Assembly: GCF_042678945.1 (NCBI RefSeq) | Contig: NZ_JBHTLM010000025.1 | Span: 1 to 64,000 of the forward strand | Length of the DNA stretch: 64,000 nt | Direction: 5' to 3' | DNA from: Fontibacillus puldeungensis | Lineage (GTDB): Bacteria; Bacillota; Bacilli; Paenibacillales; Paenibacillaceae | Part shown: positions 15,382 through 23,280 of the stretch, piece after piece | Layout of the letters: every line of letters begins with the position of its first letter | Numbering within the stretch: the first letter of the stretch is position 1 | Made by a program: the position numbers and the translations under genes | The notes under the pieces: model-generated | Told to the model about the DNA's origin: nothing | Seen by the model: only the letters and a program-made list of their open reading frames with translations | Database searches by the model: none

Positions 15382-16095
15382 TTATTTTTCACAGGCCCGT
15401 ACAAATTCTGTGAATAATTTATAATTAAAATCATCGCGCTCATAGCTGAACTCCGGATGCCATTGCACCGCTAACATAAACTTCTGCTCCGGCATAATCA
15501 CCGCTTCAACGAGGCCATCCTCGGCGATCGCTACGGGCAATAATTGCTCAGACAGCTTCTTAATACCTTGATGGTGGCAGCTATTCACCTGGCAGACTTC
15601 GGTTTTGATGATTTCGTATAGCGGGTTGCCCTTCTCGATGAATACGGTGTGGATTGGCTGTGTATAAGGTGGCTCTTGTTTGTGAATGACTTTCCTTTCA
15701 ATGATCCGCTGCGTGGGGATATCTTGATAGAGCGTCCCCCCGAGCAGGACATTAAACAGCTGCAACCCGCGGCAAATTCCAAACATAGGCTTATCCTGCT
15801 CTTTGACGAATTGGAATAGCAGATGCTCCATCTCATCTCTTTCATTGCAGAGCTCCCCGCAGTACTGTTCCTTCTTCTCGCCGTATAGCTCAGGGTTAAT
15901 ATCATGTCCGCCTGTAAAAAGAAATCCGTCGAACGTATGCGCCAAAGTCGCGATCATTTCCCCATCCGTCGTCAGAGGCAGCATCACCGGAATCCCGCCG
16001 GCAGCTTCGATTCCCTTCATGTAGCCCGGCAGCATCCAGTAGCTTTCCTTCGCCTCATCATATAACGGCAAAACGCCAATCATCGGTCTTTTCAT
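15382..16095 (-). CDS. Gamma-glutamyl-gamma-aminobutyrate hydrolase family protein (peptidase C26)
   Basis: A 237-residue class I glutamine-amidotransferase-like hydrolase of the C26/PuuD group. The nucleophile elbow FGICRGLQ near 113 provides the Cys, and AVQWHPEFS near 215 provides the His and Glu of the triad. LFTGGHDINPELYG near 57 is typical of the family. Relatives release glutamate from gamma-glutamyl amines such as gamma-glutamyl-GABA in putrescine breakdown. No polyamine genes are nearby, so the substrate here is uncertain. Confidence 0.88.
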   Translation of the reverse strand: MKRPMIGVLPLYDEAKESYWMLPGYMKGIEAAGGIPVMLPLTTDGEMIATLAHTFDGFLFTGGHDINPELYGEKKEQYCGELCNERDEMEHLLFQFVKEQDKPMFGICRGLQLFNVLLGGTLYQDIPTQRIIERKVIHKQEPPYTQPIHTVFIEKGNPLYEIIKTEVCQVNSCHHQGIKKLSEQLLPVAIAEDGLVEAVIMPEQKFMLAVQWHPEFSYERDDFNYKLFTEFVRACEK

Positions 16096-16170
16096 AATTA
16101 GGGCCTCCCTTATTCGAATTCATGTCCACAGGTAAATTTCTTTAAGTTTACCACCAAAAGCAGCTGAAAA

Positions 16171-16222
16171 AAGCAACAACCGAACGAAAATCCTTCATTG
16201 GATTTTCGTTCGGTTGTTGCTT
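16171..16222. terminator. Perfect 23-bp hairpin terminator
   Basis: Perfect 23-bp arms beginning AAGCAACAACCGAACG, with a 6-bp loop and a T-run on the minus strand, follow the anchored-protein gene at 16250. Confidence 0.85.
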
Positions 16223-16249
16223 TATCGTATTTATATTTGAACAGGATTA

Positions 16250-16825
16250 CTAATCTTTATACTTATTTAGCGCGTCACTAAAAATTTGATCCAATACTCT
16301 AGATGATTTTGCGGACTCCCCCATGTATTGCAAACTCTCAGGGGAAGCCTCATCTACGCTCTGAATTTTGTCCGCATTCTTTAGAGGCACTTTTCCATAA
16401 TAGACCCCTTTGATGAAGTAAATATCGGGATCGGCTTCTACACCATATATCACGGTGCCATCTTCCGTTTCTTCAATCGCTCCATTTTCTTGAACGATCA
16501 TTTCAGATCCCTCAGTTATATTTTCATCCGCTGTTTTATAGACTTTATTAATTTTTATCACTGATTTGGTTCCGTAATTTATCACTTCACCCTCAGAAGT
16601 TTTGTTTAGAATTCTTTCCATGACATGATCTTTCGTTCCTTTGACGATGAACTCAGCGGAGGTATCTAAATCTTTGAAATCTTGAGAAGCAATGATTTTT
16701 GCAGAGGACATGAGATATTTGGTGTGTTTATCGGCCTTACCTTCTTGGCTGTTTAGAAGCACCATGATGGAGACAGCAAGTAAAATCAATAAACCGATGA
16801 ATCCAAAGTGGTTTCGTTTTTTCAC
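16250..16825 (-). CDS. Membrane-anchored extracytoplasmic protein of unknown function
   Basis: A 191-residue protein with one N-terminal membrane helix (FGFIGLLILLAVSIMVLL, about residues 7-24) and no lipobox, so it is probably an anchored protein facing outward. The exported part is acidic and beta-rich (FIVKGTKDHVMERI, YGTKSVIKINKVYKTADENI) with the look of a small pilus-independent surface domain, but I do not recognise a family. It ends at a perfect hairpin terminator. Copy B of the four-palindrome element begins 110 bp upstream of its ATG, so the element lies in or near its promoter region. Confidence 0.7.
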   Translation of the reverse strand: MKKRNHFGFIGLLILLAVSIMVLLNSQEGKADKHTKYLMSSAKIIASQDFKDLDTSAEFIVKGTKDHVMERILNKTSEGEVINYGTKSVIKINKVYKTADENITEGSEMIVQENGAIEETEDGTVIYGVEADPDIYFIKGVYYGKVPLKNADKIQSVDEASPESLQYMGESAKSSRVLDQIFSDALNKYKD

Positions 16826-16934
16826 GTCGGCCTCCTCCCTTGCGTTATTAGAAATATATTAATACTATAGACGTTGTTACTCATAAAATCGTTATACCAT
16901 CTTCAGGAAAAATAAGAAAAACGCCTGACGGCAG

Positions 16935-17120
16935 TAGATGTATTTTACGCAGCTATTTCCGCATAAATTGAAGCTTTTGGAATTTTAGTTGCATTTCGTA
17001 CATCTAAAATGAGGCAATTTACCTTGGCAGGTTTGTTTTGCTGATTTTAGCTGCACTTTCTGCATTTAAATGCTCAAAGGTTCTAAATGGGCGGGATTTA
17101 ACTGTAGAAAATACATCTAG
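16935..17120. repeat. Four-palindrome intergenic element, copy B
   Basis: Palindromes are centred at about 16945, 16996, 17057.5 and 17108.5, with cores TGTA-TTTTA-CGCA, TGCA-TTTCG-TACA, TGCA-CTTTC-TGCA and TGTA-GAAAA-TACA. Spacings are 51, 61.5 and 51 bp. CGCCTGACGGCAGT precedes it, as in copy C. It lies between the terminator of the lpl-type operon and the gene at 16250. Confidence 0.85.
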
Positions 17121-17179
17121 TTTGTAAATCCCCACGATAATTGCTACCGTAAGTAATTTTATACTTTCTGAAATATAAT

Positions 17180-17213
17180 AAAGCTCTTGCCCGTCACATC
17201 GGACAAGAGCTTT
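17180..17213 (-). terminator. Terminator of the lpl-type transporter operon
   Basis: AAAGCTCTTG and CAAGAGCTTT arms with an inner TCC/GGG pairing close a hairpin 5 bp after the binding-protein stop. The following sequence is only moderately T-rich. Confidence 0.65.
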
Positions 17214-17217
17214 ACGC

Positions 17218-18819
17218 TTATTTGCCGCCCATCTGCGTTTTATACGCGTCCATCTGCTTCTGCAGCTCGGCCAGCACCTTGTCGTAGCCAGCCTGCTTCA
17301 GCTTGCTGCGGAACTCCTCCACCGCTTTGGCCGGATCGCCGGCCTTGCCAAGAACGATCGCCGGGCCCAGCTCGCCAGTCACCTGCGAAATCGCCGTTAA
17401 CTCCGCTTCCACCGGGGTCTTGTCGAACACGAACTGTCCGTAAACGTACGGCTTTTTGATTTTGTCATACTCGGCATATAACGTTTCTTCGATTTGATCC
17501 CAGGTCGAGACGCTCGGAATTTCGAATTTATCGACCCGGCCACCCCAGAAATCGGCGTAAAAACCATCTTTCGCATCGTCGTATCCGGCCGGACGCGTCC
17601 GTTTGCCGTCTTTGAGCTCGTATTGTACGCCTTCAATGCCGTAATTGATCAGATGATAAATCTGCTCATTGTTGCGGATGAGGTCGTACGCCATTAGCGC
17701 CCGCTCCGGGTTTTTGCTGTGTGCGCCAACCGAGGTGCCGCCGTGTGTAATCGACAGCTCCATCAGGTTGGTGCTACGGGTGCGGGCAAACGGAAACATC
17801 TGCAGCTCCGAGCCCGGCTGAGCCTTATCCATATCCACGCGCAAGCCGGAGAACGTCTGTGTATGATGCTGGTCAAGGCCGGACAAACCCGCCTTCAAAG
17901 CATCGCGATTGTTGTTCTTGTTGTTAAGCGCATCCTCCCGCCAAAAGCCTTTATCGGCCCAGCTCTTCATCATCGTCGCATATTTCAGAAACACGTCCTC
18001 GAACACAGGGCTGGTGACAGTATATCTCTCGTCATAGGACTTCGTTGTGAACACAGGCAGGAAGCCGGTCGAGATCGGCAACTCCAGCTCATCGGTATAA
18101 GACTGGGTAAATCCACCCCATGTTTGAGTTCCCGAAGCGGCATCCCAAGGAATAACTTCCGGCTTGTGATCCTTGATGTACTGCAAATATTTCTCGATGC
18201 CTTCCCAATCCTTGATCGGCTCGGTAATCCCGGCCTCCTTCGCCCAATCGCCGCGATAGAAAAAACCGTGGTTCACCCATTGGGTATAGTCGTTTTCCGG
18301 GATGAGGACGATTTTGCCGCCAAACTTGCTCTCATCCCAGTCCTCCTTCGGAATAGATTTCCACGTTTCCTGCGCATATTTCGGCAAAAGATCGTCAAGG
18401 TTCATAAAAGCGCCGCGCTGCGCATTCCCCCAAGTATCCAGCCAATCCGTGCCGATCGTAATCAGGTCTACTGCTTCCCCGGAGGCGAGCGCTAGATTGT
18501 ATTTCGTCTGCCAATCAGCCCATTCAATCCATTTCCATTCCAGCTCGGCGTTGATTTTTTCCTTCATGATCTTGTTTACTTCCGCAAGCACCTTTTCAAA
18601 TTGGCCGTTTTTCGGCTTGTCGCCGAGCACCAGGTAGCTGACTTTTACGAACTTCGAGGTGTCCGCTCCCTTGTTTGCCGATGTTCCCTTACCGTTGCTT
18701 GCGTTTCCCCCGCTTCCGCTTCCCGCTCCTTCTTTCCCGCCCGAGCCGCACGCCGCCAGCACAAGCATCATGACTCCGACAAGCAACAGGGATAAAGCTT
18801 TCTTCCAATGGGTCATCAC
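17218..18819 (-). CDS. Lipoprotein substrate-binding protein, LplA type
   Basis: A large extracellular solute-binding protein of 533 residues with a DUF3502-like C-terminus, the size typical of LplA/YtcQ proteins serving complex polysaccharide fragments. The signal peptide ends in lipobox LAAC, followed by a Gly/Ser/Lys linker. The start is GTG (18819) or the adjoining ATG (18816), 6 and 9 bp from GGGGG. It is the last of three genes after permeases B and C. The cluster carries no hydrolase, so its glycan cannot be named. Confidence 0.9.
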   Translation of the reverse strand: MMTHWKKALSLLLVGVMMLVLAACGSGGKEGAGSGSGGNASNGKGTSANKGADTSKFVKVSYLVLGDKPKNGQFEKVLAEVNKIMKEKINAELEWKWIEWADWQTKYNLALASGEAVDLITIGTDWLDTWGNAQRGAFMNLDDLLPKYAQETWKSIPKEDWDESKFGGKIVLIPENDYTQWVNHGFFYRGDWAKEAGITEPIKDWEGIEKYLQYIKDHKPEVIPWDAASGTQTWGGFTQSYTDELELPISTGFLPVFTTKSYDERYTVTSPVFEDVFLKYATMMKSWADKGFWREDALNNKNNNRDALKAGLSGLDQHHTQTFSGLRVDMDKAQPGSELQMFPFARTRSTNLMELSITHGGTSVGAHSKNPERALMAYDLIRNNEQIYHLINYGIEGVQYELKDGKRTRPAGYDDAKDGFYADFWGGRVDKFEIPSVSTWDQIEETLYAEYDKIKKPYVYGQFVFDKTPVEAELTAISQVTGELGPAIVLGKAGDPAKAVEEFRSKLKQAGYDKVLAELQKQMDAYKTQMGGK

Positions 18820-18841
18820 ATTGAGCCCCCTTTTTCAAAAA

Positions 18842-19759
18842 TCATCCTTTTACCGCACCTACCGTAATGCCTTTGATAAAATACCGCTGCACAAACGGAT
18901 AAAACAGGATCACCGGCCCCGTCGCGACGATAGCCGTTGCCATCTTCATCGATTCGAGGGGCACATCGCGCAGCTCCACGTTGGAGGATGCCGCTGAATT
19001 GCGGATAAAGTCCGCACTCGTGATGACGTTGTAAAGAAACAGCTGTAGCGGGCGATATTTCATATCCGCGGACAGGAACAGCATCGAGTTGTACCACTCG
19101 TTCCAGTAGCCAAGCGCAATGAACAGGCCTATGGTCGCGAGTGCCGGGGTTGTCATCGGCAGAATGAGTCGCACGAAGATCGTGAAATCGCCGGCCCCGT
19201 CGATTTTGGCCGATTCAGTAATGGCATGCGGGATCGAGCGGACGAAATTTTTCATCATGATGATGAGAAACGGACTGAGCAGACCCGGCAGCAGCACGGC
19301 CAGATAATTGTCCTTCAAGCTAAGGTATTGCGTGATGAGCAGGTAAAACGGAACCAAACCGCCGGAGAAGAGTGTGGTGAAGTAGATGAAGAAGGAGATC
19401 CGGTTGCGGTAAGCAAAATCCGGCCGCTGCAGCGCATAGCCCGTCATGGCCACAAGAAACAGCCCGAGCGCCGTGCCGACCGCTGTGATTCCGATCGTGA
19501 CGAGATAGGAGCCGAGGATAAGATTCGGGTTTTCAAAGACGATTTTGTAAGCAAATGTGCTGAACTCCCTGGGCCAGAAATTGAAACCAAACCGCTTGAT
19601 CGCCGATTCCGACGTAAAGGACGTTCCGAGCACGAGCAGGAAAGGCAGCAGACAGCAGATCGAGAAAAAGCCGATAAACACGTAGCCGACGAGTTTAACG
19701 AATATGCTGCTGGCATCCGTTCGCACGCTTCGAGTTTCGTTCTCGTTTGCTTCATCCAT
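18842..19759 (-). CDS. ABC transporter permease, LplC/YtcP type
   Basis: A 305-residue permease with about six membrane helices after a charged N-terminus of about 20 residues. The EAA loop reads ITESAKIDGAGDFTIF followed by LPMTTPAL. The C-terminal KGITVGAVKG is characteristic of LplC-type subunits. It partners the LplB-type permease 12 bp upstream and the LplA-type binding protein downstream. It probably uses a shared MsmX-type ATPase, as none is encoded here. Confidence 0.93.
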   Translation of the reverse strand: MDEANENETRSVRTDASSIFVKLVGYVFIGFFSICCLLPFLLVLGTSFTSESAIKRFGFNFWPREFSTFAYKIVFENPNLILGSYLVTIGITAVGTALGLFLVAMTGYALQRPDFAYRNRISFFIYFTTLFSGGLVPFYLLITQYLSLKDNYLAVLLPGLLSPFLIIMMKNFVRSIPHAITESAKIDGAGDFTIFVRLILPMTTPALATIGLFIALGYWNEWYNSMLFLSADMKYRPLQLFLYNVITSADFIRNSAASSNVELRDVPLESMKMATAIVATGPVILFYPFVQRYFIKGITVGAVKG

Positions 19760-19771
19760 GCATAACGCCTC

Positions 19772-20734
19772 CTAGAAAAGAGAGTTGTCGGGGGAAACCT
19801 TTTTGACCAGCCAGTTCGCCGTGATGACGACGATAAACCCGAACACGGACTGGTACAGACTGACCGCACTGCCGATCGAGAAGTTGAAATTCGTCATGAG
19901 CGCGCGGAACACATACGTTTCGATGATGTCGGTCGTCGCGTACAGCGCCGTGTTGTTGGCCCCGACCAGGTTGAAGAACAAGCCGAAGTTGCCGCGAAGA
20001 ATCCCGCCCAGCGAAAAGAGCAGCAAAATGATAAAGGTCGGCTTCAGCCAAGGAAGGATGATGTAGCGAATACGCTGAAACGCATTGGCGCCGTCGATCT
20101 CCGAGGCTTCGATAATTTCGTTGTCGAGACCCATAATCGCCGCAAAATACACGATGGAGCCATATCCCGTCGATTGCCATAAATAAGTCAGCACGATGAT
20201 GAAGGGCCAGATGTTGGCGTTGGAGTATGTTTTCACCGGGTCCATGCCGAGCGTTGTGAGAATCCCGTTCAATAGCCCGTAATCATAGCTCAGCACATTG
20301 TAGGCGATCAGGCCGATCAGGACCGCCGAGATAAAATGCGGCAGGAACATCAGGGTTTGGGCCGCTTTCTTGAACCATTTCCGGCGAATTTCGTTCAGGA
20401 AAACGGCGACAACGATTTGCAGAACGTTTCCGAGCAAAATGAACCCCAGATTGTAAACGACCGTGTTGAAGGTTAGCCGCCACAGGTCGCCGGTCATGAC
20501 GAGGAATTTGAAATTGTCGAAGCCGACGAACGGGCTTTTGAAAATGCCGTCCGAGTAGTTGTATTTGATAAAGGCCAGATATAAGCCCGGCATCGGCAAA
20601 TAGGCGAATATGATAAAAAATGCAATGGCCGGCACGCACATCAGCAGCAGTGTTTTGTTGTTCCAGAACCGCTTCCAGCGGCTGCCGGGCAACGTATGCG
20701 GCTTCCGCTTTCGCGTCTCTGCAGCAATATTCAT
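19772..20734 (-). CDS. ABC transporter permease, LplB/YteP type
   Basis: A 320-residue permease that starts the three-gene importer operon. A basic N-terminus (RKRKPHTLPG) precedes the LLLMCVPAIAFFIIFAYLP helix typical of LplB proteins. The EAA-type loop is EASEIDGANAFQRIRY followed by LPWLKPT. The ATG follows AGGAGGGATG with normal spacing. No regulator gene is adjacent. An unusually short ORF with a perfect ribosome site lies 90 bp upstream (20826-20849). Confidence 0.93.
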   Translation of the reverse strand: MNIAAETRKRKPHTLPGSRWKRFWNNKTLLLMCVPAIAFFIIFAYLPMPGLYLAFIKYNYSDGIFKSPFVGFDNFKFLVMTGDLWRLTFNTVVYNLGFILLGNVLQIVVAVFLNEIRRKWFKKAAQTLMFLPHFISAVLIGLIAYNVLSYDYGLLNGILTTLGMDPVKTYSNANIWPFIIVLTYLWQSTGYGSIVYFAAIMGLDNEIIEASEIDGANAFQRIRYIILPWLKPTFIILLLFSLGGILRGNFGLFFNLVGANNTALYATTDIIETYVFRALMTNFNFSIGSAVSLYQSVFGFIVVITANWLVKKVSPDNSLF

Positions 20735-21082
20735 CGTTTAGCATCCCTCCTAGAAGTAAATTTCGTTTTGTGAAAGATTTATAGCATAGGCAAATTAATG
20801 TAAGGGTTTTCATGAATAGCCTGGTCTAGCAGTTAAAATAACGTTTCATATATCGCCTCCTGTCTTTTTCCTCTAGATCCCCTCACTTACACTTACGCCA
20901 GTGAAGTCGGATTCTTAAATAACCGGCTCCAGCCAAGGCAAGGTCATCTGTCTTTGCATTTCCCCTGATCATTTGGGTAATTCATCATATGCAAAATTTT
21001 CGCAGCGGTACAGCAGAGTTGATTGGCCCTTGACGAGATGAGCAGCGAAAACTTATCGTTAATGTTCTGAGAATCTGCAAAT
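20735..21082. other. Gene-free stretch upstream of the lpl-type operon
   Basis: It must hold the operon promoter, but I see no convincing -35/-10 pair. It includes a 7-codon ORF (MKRYFNC, minus strand, 20826-20849) with AGGAGG 6 bp before its ATG. No other feature is visible. Confidence 0.5.
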
Positions 21083-21117
21083 AAAAAAAGGCCGGCCTAA
21101 ATACTTTAGGCAAGCCA
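21083..21117 (-). terminator. Terminator of the ABC-F gene
   Basis: GGC-TTG-CCTAAA pairs with TTTAGG-CCG-GCC and is followed by seven Ts on the minus strand. Confidence 0.75.
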
Positions 21118-21128
21118 CATTTCCGACA

Positions 21129-22892
21129 TCAGTCGAGCGGTATTCCTTCTTTCGCCAATGCCCTCTTCTGCTCCATTACCTGTTTATATTCGGCATCCAG
21201 CCTCTGGTATTCTTCATCGCCGGGCTGGTATTTGCAGATTTCACCAATGAGGAAAGCCAGGCGGTTCTCCAGCATTAACTGATCCTCGAGCCGCTGCATT
21301 CCAGCGGAGGACGGTTCCTCCGCGCGTTTTTGGCCTTTTTCCATGTAGGCCCTAAAGCCATATTCCAGCCGCCTGATTCGACCGCCCTCGATGACGAGCA
21401 GTTTATCGCAAATTTTCTCCAAAAAATAACGGTCATGCGAAACAACTAGCAGCGTACCGGAATAAGCAGACAACGTATCCTCCAACTGTTCCCGATAGAT
21501 CAAATCCAGGTGATTGGTAGGTTCATCGAGCACCAGCATATCCTGCTGCTGCATGACCAGCATCGCCAAACGAAATCTCGTTTTTTCACCGGGACTTAGC
21601 TCGGATAGCCGCCGCTGGAACAACTGCTCCTCAAATCCCATACTAACTAGCAGGTTTAACGCCCTTTTCTCCTCCTCCCGAAGGTGGAAGCTTTGCTGTA
21701 CCGCGGCTTTCACCGTCATCTGCAAATCCGGATTCGAAACTTCTTGCGTTAACACCGAAAAATACGATTGAGGACTTACCCAAAGAGCTCCTTCGTCAGT
21801 TGGCTCAAGTCCGCCGATCATGCTGATGAGGGTCGTTTTGCCGCTTCCATTGGGCCCAATGAGGCCTACCTTCTCCCCGCGCTGAATGTAAAATGAGCTA
21901 TCCTTGAACAAGGATCTGCTTCCAAACCGCTTCGCGATTTGGTCTGCGATGACCAGGCGTTTTCCACGTTTTTCGGGCGTGCTCCAATCAAACTCAACCG
22001 TCGGTTCCTCTTTAGGCCTGCGAACGCCTTCGATTTCGATTTTCTCCAGCCGTTTGATCCGCGATTTGATCTGCTTATCCATTTTCTTGGCCTTGGCACG
22101 GTAAAATTCCTTAACGCCGGCGCGCATTTCCGCCATCTTCCCTACCTTTCCTGCCTCCCGGTGGGCCTTCGACGACCAGTCCTTCAATCGCGCAATTTCC
22201 GCGTTGATTTTGTTCTGGTATTTCGTCTGTTCCGCGTAAAGATGCTTCTGGGTCTCCAGTCTTTGCTGCTTTTCCTCGCGATAGGTTGTGTAATTCCCTG
22301 CAAAATTCGTTAACGTTCCGTCTTCCAGTTCGACGATTCGGGTCACGGTCTGATCCAGGAAATAGCGATCATGGGAGATGATGATCGTAGTGATGTCATG
22401 GCTCCTCAGCTCCTGCACCAGCCACTCGATGCCTTGAAAATCAAGGTGATTAGTCGGCTCATCGAGAATGAGCAAATCCGGGCTTGCGGCCCATACTTGC
22501 GCGATGGCGAGCTTTGTTTTTTCGCCTCCGCTTAATCCCTTGGCTCTTTCTGGAGTCCAATCACGCACTTTGTTTAGCCCGAGATGGCTGGATACCTCCA
22601 AGAAGCGTTTTTCATCCTTCTCCTCATGTTGATCGGGTTGATCCAGCGTATGGACGAGATACAGCGACGACTGCAATAGATAACCAATCCGTAATCCTTG
22701 CGTATGGGGAATGATCTCTCCCCCGTCCGGAGAAAGCTGACCGGAGAGGATGTTCGCTAACGTCGTTTTGCCAGCCCCATTCAGGCCAACCAGCCCAATA
22801 TGATCCTTTTTCGCAATGTCCAGATTTACCTTTTGAAGAACGGTTTGTTCCCCAAAGCTCTTGCTTATATTTCGACAGCTTAATAATGTCAT
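21129..22892 (-). CDS. ABC-F family ATPase, probable ribosome-protection type
   Basis: A 587-residue soluble protein with two ABC domains and no membrane segment. The first has GLNGAGKTT (35-43), LSGGEK near 125 and LILDEPTNHLD. The second has GPNGSGKTT and LSPGEK with LVLDEPTNHLD. Between them is a long basic helical linker (about 195-300: AHREAGKVGKMAEMRAGVKE). ABC-F proteins of this build bind the ribosomal E site, and the linker displaces antibiotics (Vga, Lsa, VmlR types) or regulates translation. The attenuator-like leader upstream fits an antibiotic-inducible resistance gene. The drug class cannot be told from the sequence. Confidence 0.85.
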   Translation of the reverse strand: MTLLSCRNISKSFGEQTVLQKVNLDIAKKDHIGLVGLNGAGKTTLANILSGQLSPDGGEIIPHTQGLRIGYLLQSSLYLVHTLDQPDQHEEKDEKRFLEVSSHLGLNKVRDWTPERAKGLSGGEKTKLAIAQVWAASPDLLILDEPTNHLDFQGIEWLVQELRSHDITTIIISHDRYFLDQTVTRIVELEDGTLTNFAGNYTTYREEKQQRLETQKHLYAEQTKYQNKINAEIARLKDWSSKAHREAGKVGKMAEMRAGVKEFYRAKAKKMDKQIKSRIKRLEKIEIEGVRRPKEEPTVEFDWSTPEKRGKRLVIADQIAKRFGSRSLFKDSSFYIQRGEKVGLIGPNGSGKTTLISMIGGLEPTDEGALWVSPQSYFSVLTQEVSNPDLQMTVKAAVQQSFHLREEEKRALNLLVSMGFEEQLFQRRLSELSPGEKTRFRLAMLVMQQQDMLVLDEPTNHLDLIYREQLEDTLSAYSGTLLVVSHDRYFLEKICDKLLVIEGGRIRRLEYGFRAYMEKGQKRAEEPSSAGMQRLEDQLMLENRLAFLIGEICKYQPGDEEYQRLDAEYKQVMEQKRALAKEGIPLD

Positions 22893-22978
22893 GTCATCAC
22901 GGCCTTCCGCTTTTTAGGTTAACGTTGCTTACGGACAACGGACATGTTCAGCCTATGTTTATGCAGCCGGAAAACGGC

Positions 22979-23005
22979 AAAAAATCCACAGGCTTAGCCT
23001 GTGGA
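22979..23005 (-). terminator. Leader terminator of the ABC-F gene
   Basis: A 9-bp perfect stem with a 3-nt loop is followed by six Ts, 87 bp upstream of the ABC-F start codon and downstream of its promoter. Confidence 0.75.
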
Positions 23006-23014
23006 CTCGGATGA

Positions 23015-23092
23015 TCATATGGAAAAAAGAAGGGCGTAACAGCAAACAAGCCGTATCCCGGTCTTGGGTATGGTAGACCTTCTTTTAGACAT
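23015..23092 (-). CDS. Possible 25-residue leader peptide of the ABC-F gene
   Basis: ATG with AGGA 5 bp upstream opens a 25-codon frame (MSKRRS...YALLFSI) ending at the TGA at 23015, directly before the terminator. It is basic at the start and hydrophobic at the end. It is proposed from position only. No homologue is known to me. Confidence 0.4.
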   Translation of the reverse strand: MSKRRSTIPKTGIRLVCCYALLFSI

Positions 23093-23221
23093 ACTTATCC
23101 TATTTCCGCTCACTCATAGGCTGAGCATCACACATCGTTTATGAACTTCGATGGTTGAATTACGGAATTAGGACCACATGATGTCTAAAATGGATACCTC
23201 CTGTGCTTGGAAATTATACAC

Positions 23222-23250
23222 ATTATAATAAACTACTTGTAAATAAGCAA
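23222..23250 (-). promoter_or_regulatory. ABC-F promoter
   Basis: TTGCTT (23245-23250), a 17-bp spacer and TATAAT (23222-23227) give a leader of about 330 nt before the ABC-F gene. Confidence 0.65.
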
Positions 23251-23280
23251 TGAACTTTTCACGTTATGTGATGCCCGGCT

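Larger units (their letters stand above)
22948..23124 (-). promoter_or_regulatory. Candidate ribosome-mediated attenuator of the ABC-F gene
   Basis: The minus-strand leader contains, in order, TCAGCCTATG (complement of 23115-23124), a 25-codon ORF (23092-23015, start MSKRRS, AGGA 5 bp upstream), an intrinsic terminator (22979-23005: perfect 9-bp stem TCCACAGGC/GCCTGTGGA plus six Ts) and CATAGGCTGA (22948-22957), which is exactly complementary to the first element. The ORF stop is 10 nt from the terminator. This is the layout expected for drug-induced readthrough. Confidence 0.6.

Noticed and set aside
17719..18495. 258-residue plus-strand ORF
   Set aside because: It is opposite the LplA-type lipoprotein gene. 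No ribosome site and no family resemblance.
20741..20840. Clear sigma-A promoter for the lpl-type operon
   Set aside because: A TATAAA-like -10 is present, but I could not find a -35 at the right distance, so I did not list a promoter.
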